This document shows positions 61,200-64,000 of a DNA stretch of 64,000 bases, in pieces (the first letter of the stretch is position 1; each line of letters begins with the position of its first letter). Position numbers and translations under genes: made by a program. The notes beneath the pieces were generated by a model. That model made no database searches, had not been told where the DNA came from, and was given only the letters and a program-made list of their open reading frames with translations. This DNA comes from Triatoma infestans (Eukaryota; Arthropoda; Insecta; Hemiptera; Reduviidae), in contig JAAEAF010006023.1 of NCBI GenBank assembly GCA_011037195.1, positions 1 through 64,000 on the forward strand. The letters run 5' to 3'.

Positions 61200-63150
61200 T
61201 TTTTTTTTTTGGTGTTCGTTACGACCGCTATATTCAATGTTGTAAAATTGATACTGAGGTTCGGTCATACAAAAGAACTCTTTTTAAATTTCTACCAATG
61301 TTTCGGCAAATTTATTGCCTTCTATTATTGTCTGTACAAAGGTTTTAATACAAATCAAAAAACAAATAGAAACAACATAAAATATGAACTTAAAATAAAT
61401 ATTTTCAAAATAATTTTTTTTTTAAATAAACTATATAAAAATATACTTTAAAAAAAGTATGATATATATAGCACATTTAAATTTATTTTAATCTATTGTT
61501 GTAGAACAGATCAATATTAAACTAAATCACAACTATTAAAACTTTGACAATATGTGGCATATATAAGAGTAAAGTATGGAAATAACTTAGGAAATGTACT
61601 TACAAAAATTTTCCGTTAGAATTACTTACAGACTCTAGTTTAACCTGTGACATACCATCACCAAGTGTTATACGGACATTGGATGGGTCAAGATTTCTAA
61701 AGGGCTAGGAGAGCGGATGGAAAAACCGTGTCTTAGTCTGTATATTGTTTTGGAAATTCCAGGAGATTGTTATAACTGAGGGATAGGTATCTGGTGTCTG
61801 TTCTAAAATTGATAGCGAATTTATCTTTTTTTAATATGAATCATTTACAATATATTTCTTTTTTTATTATTATTGTTGATGGAGAGAAATTTAGAGAATT
61901 TGAGAATTTTAGAGATTTTGAGAATTTGACATGGAAAACACTAAAATTCTCTCTCCACCACCTATTTGTGGACTTCAGACAAGCGTACGACAGTGTGGAC
62001 AGAAATAGACTCTGGATGGGACTTCGATCCTTGGGAATACCGGAGAAATTAATTAAACTCTCCAGAATGACTCTAGAAAGCACCAGATGCCGCGTAAAAA
62101 TTCGGGGAAAACTGTCCGAGGAGTTTGAGGTAAACTCAGGCCTTAGCAGGGGGGGATCCTCTTTCACCCATTCTGTTTAATACGGCCCTAGAACTAGCAA
62201 TAAGGGCCATACGCGCAAACCCACATGGGACTATTTACAATCGTCTCACTCTACGCCGATGATGTGGTTATAAAATCGCGCACTGTGAATGGCTTAGCTG
62301 GAGCTTTTCAGGAATTTGAGGAAGCGGCAAAGAAGCACGGTTTACAAATAAATGCGGGATAAGTCAATATACATGAAAACCGCAAGAAACCCGGGCAACG
62401 TAGAAGATTTCATCGAGATGATGATTTATAAAATTTGCGAAGGTAAAAGGCTTCAAATATTTAAGGAGCGGTTGTTACCGACCAAAATGACCTTAGCTCT
62501 GACATTAAGACGAGAATCGCGGCAGGCAATAGATGCTATTTCACCATTCACAATATGTTGTGCTTTAAAGCGTTATCTAGACATGCAAAGCTACTGGTAT
62601 ATAAGACGGTGATAAGACCAGTAGTTATTTATGCAAATGAGACGTGGGTATTGACAATGTTAAGATGAGCGGGCTCGGAATGTCTGGGAGAGGAAGATCT
62701 TCAGAAAGATTTACGGACCAGTGAAGGAGCGAGATCGGTGGAGAGGATTAGGTCGAATGTAGATTTTAAGGATTTATACCAGGAACAGGAGACCTCGTAG
62801 CCTTCATTAAGCAAGGACGCCTTAGGTCCTTTAGAGGATTTGAGAATTTTAGAGATTTTGAGAATTTGACATGGAAAACACTAAAATTCTCTCCATCAAT
62901 ATCAATAATAAAAAAATAAATATATTGGAAATGATACATATTAAAAAAGATAAATTATCTATCAATTTTAGAACAGACGCCAAAAACCTATCCCTTAATT
63001 ATAACAATCTCCTGGAATTTCCAAAACAACATACAGACTAAGCACGGTTTTCCCATCCGCTCTCCTAGCCCTTTATAAACCTTGACCCATTCAATGTCTG
63101 TAACACTTGGTGATGGTATGTCACAGGTTAAACTAGAGTTTGTAAGTAAT
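61200..63150. mobile_element. Foldback family I with captured RT segment
   Basis: The left arm from GTTACGACCGCTATATTCAA (61218) includes TCTACCAATGTTTCGGCAAA and runs to 61954. The inner part of the right arm (62895-63150) is its inverse: GAACAGACGCCAAAAACCTA, GTAACACTTGGTGATGGTAT and AACTAGAGTTTGTAAGTAAT. Its outer ~400 bp, present at 42300-42570 and 42960-43110, is missing on the right side. The RT fragment 61955-62830 replaces the centre and is bracketed by a 64-bp direct repeat with one mismatch (61891-61954, 62831-62894). Confidence 0.7.
61955..62830 (+). pseudogene. RTE-like LINE RT palm and thumb inside foldback
   Basis: Plus-strand RT: HHLFVDFRQAYDSVDRNRLW, MGLRSLGIPEKLIKLSRMTL and KIRGKLSEEFEVNSGLSRG (61960-62155), followed in another frame by DPLSPILFNTALELAIRAIR. 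Then comes LYADDVVIKSRTVNGLAGAF with the active-site YADD at 62252-62263. Later, KALSRHAKLLVYKTVIRPVV and ANETWV-like text is the thumb. The first frame break is a single extra G in a run (62149-62155). The family is the same as 43523-45105(-). The endonuclease, N-terminal RT and C-terminal tail are missing. Confidence 0.8.
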
Positions 63151-63274
63151 TCCTTGAAACAGTGGATTGTTTCATCCCTAGTCTCTGAGCATTAATTGAC
63201 TGCTGAACCCCTTCTTCATGCAATGTTACCACACGTACTGCAATTTTTTCCGAATAATTACCAAGAAGAGGCAT
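63140..63274 (-). pseudogene. Tc1-like transposase N-terminal HTH remnant
   Basis: On the minus strand, from the ATG at 63272-63274: MPLLGNYSEKIAVRVVTLHE and EGVQQSINAQRLGMKQSTVS, then R. It is the helix-turn-helix DNA-binding domain that opens Tc1/mariner-type transposases (the S-x-STV-S-R at the end of the recognition helix is typical). Similarity stops abruptly after TVSR, at the point where the sequence becomes the family I arm (AATTACTTACAAACTCTAGT), so the gene was cut there. The catalytic domain is not in the window at this locus. Confidence 0.6.
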
Positions 63275-63279
63275 GTTAA

Positions 63280-64000
63280 GAACAAAAAGCAAAAATAAAA
63301 AAGAACTGATAAGGAAAAAACTCAACAAAAATGTGTAGAAGAGAGAAATTACCACAAGCAGTGAAAGTGATGAACTGGGATTATTATCGTGTTTTCAAGA
63401 GTTCAGAGAAATAGTTATTTAAAAACATAAACAAATTGTTAAGTCTCGTATTTCTCTTGGACCAGAGTCCATTCACAACGAATCCACACAAAAAAAAGTG
63501 TAGTAATAGATTGTAACTTCAAAATTCAACATTTTGAAATTTTATGCAATACTTTTGTCCAGCTGTTTATATAGATAGTCGTGAAGATGTGGAGAAAGGA
63601 TTTTTAAGACAAACACATTTGTTACATCGCAGAAACATTAAAAAAAGTGAATTAAAAGTTACTAGTTTCTTATTTTATGTTATGTATGCGATGTAACAAA
63701 TTAGGTATAAAAATTTCTTTCATTATATCTTCACGACTATCTGCATATTAAAGCCTTGATAAAGACAGGAAACTCTGTCGAAACTTGAGCATAATTGAAT
63801 GTTTTTTTGTTTTTTTTGACCGATCCTCATCAAATTTCTTCATAACATCAATTATTAATTAATTATTGTTATATTGTTTTATAATTAATAACATCCTGGA
63901 ATCCAAGTTATTAATTATATAACAATTACGTCACTTGATCGCTGATGTCCGTAATGTCCATATTTCAAGTAGGACAGTCAGAAGAAGGTTAAATGAAGGA
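63280..64000. other. No gene; hairpin arms and a GAAAC stem motif
   Basis: Inverted segments ATAGTCGTGAAGAT (63577-63590) with ATCTTCACGACTAT, and TGTTACATCGCA with TGCGATGTAACA, form an interrupted hairpin across 63570-63745. At 63752-63790, CCTTGATAAAGACAGGAAAC and TCTGTCGAAACTTGAGC have a GACAG/CTGTC stem followed by GAAAC, like the motif in foldbacks C and I. No protein is recognised. Confidence 0.45.

Overview
This window looks like repeat-dense, AT-rich nuclear DNA from an invertebrate, most likely an insect. Hemiptera is only a guess. The evidence is the mobile-element content: jockey/I-type and RTE-type LINE pieces, an R2-like LINE tail, a LINE ORF1 with an FP-like domain, Ty3-like LTR elements, tRNA-headed SINEs, mariner/Tc1 remnants and many non-autonomous inverted-repeat elements. 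I could not support a single intact host gene. Every recognisable protein segment is a decayed fragment of a transposable element. No bacterial operon, CRISPR array, rRNA or convincing free-standing tRNA gene is visible.

The dominant material is a group of related non-coding repeats, here called A, B and H. Full A copies are about 1 kb (6767-7873, 17566-18508, 31747-32712, 52003-52999), with partial copies throughout. A contains about three ~290-bp sub-repeats, starts with CTGGTGTGAAACACTCACAC, and carries ACTTTCTCTTACTCC near one end and its inverse GGAGTAAGAGAAAGT at the other. B and H share the head and the sub-repeat motifs. Most other elements are inserted into these repeats.

Layout. 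1-4129: A copies and LINE J(-). 4130-6605: LTR-E(-), then B holding a chimeric SINE that holds LTR-G. 6767-10355: A copies and a rearranged LTR-E element with a protease remnant. 10356-11972: A holding a hAT-like element that holds LINE K. 12362-15257: A/H, an R2-like LINE tail, then a 965-bp foldback. 15690-20054: A/H copies, LINE L with target-site duplication (TSD), LTR-F. 20276-25045: nested inverted array of foldback family C and LINE pieces. 25230-30320: LTR-G solo copies, RNase H LINE, mariner remnant, family C hairpin. 30321-34250: A copies and a solo LTR-F in B. 34262-35646: SINE split by LINE M. 35690-38169: jockey tail, family C, LINE K. 39108-40136: RTE-like LINE. 40761-43110: A, an assembly gap (41624-42184), foldback family I. 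43200-47400: B with RTE, chimeric SINE, LINE J and SINE insertions. 47990-53345: LINE J pieces split by an RTE and an A copy, plus an 894-bp palindromic TA-flanked MITE. 53620-55203: disrupted LTR-F with a minisatellite. 55205-61160: A and H copies carrying three LINE fragments. 61200-63274: family I foldback that captured an RT segment, then a Tc1-like helix-turn-helix remnant.

The genes do not form a working pathway. They are successive layers of insertion, and flanking TSDs allow the order to be read at about a dozen sites. The most unusual signal is foldback family C. Its arms carry a motif with the conserved parts of a small type-I hammerhead ribozyme (CTGAAGA, a GC stem, GAAA, GGTC/GATG) in opposite orientations on the two arms. 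Families were named by eye from within this window; I ran no database search.
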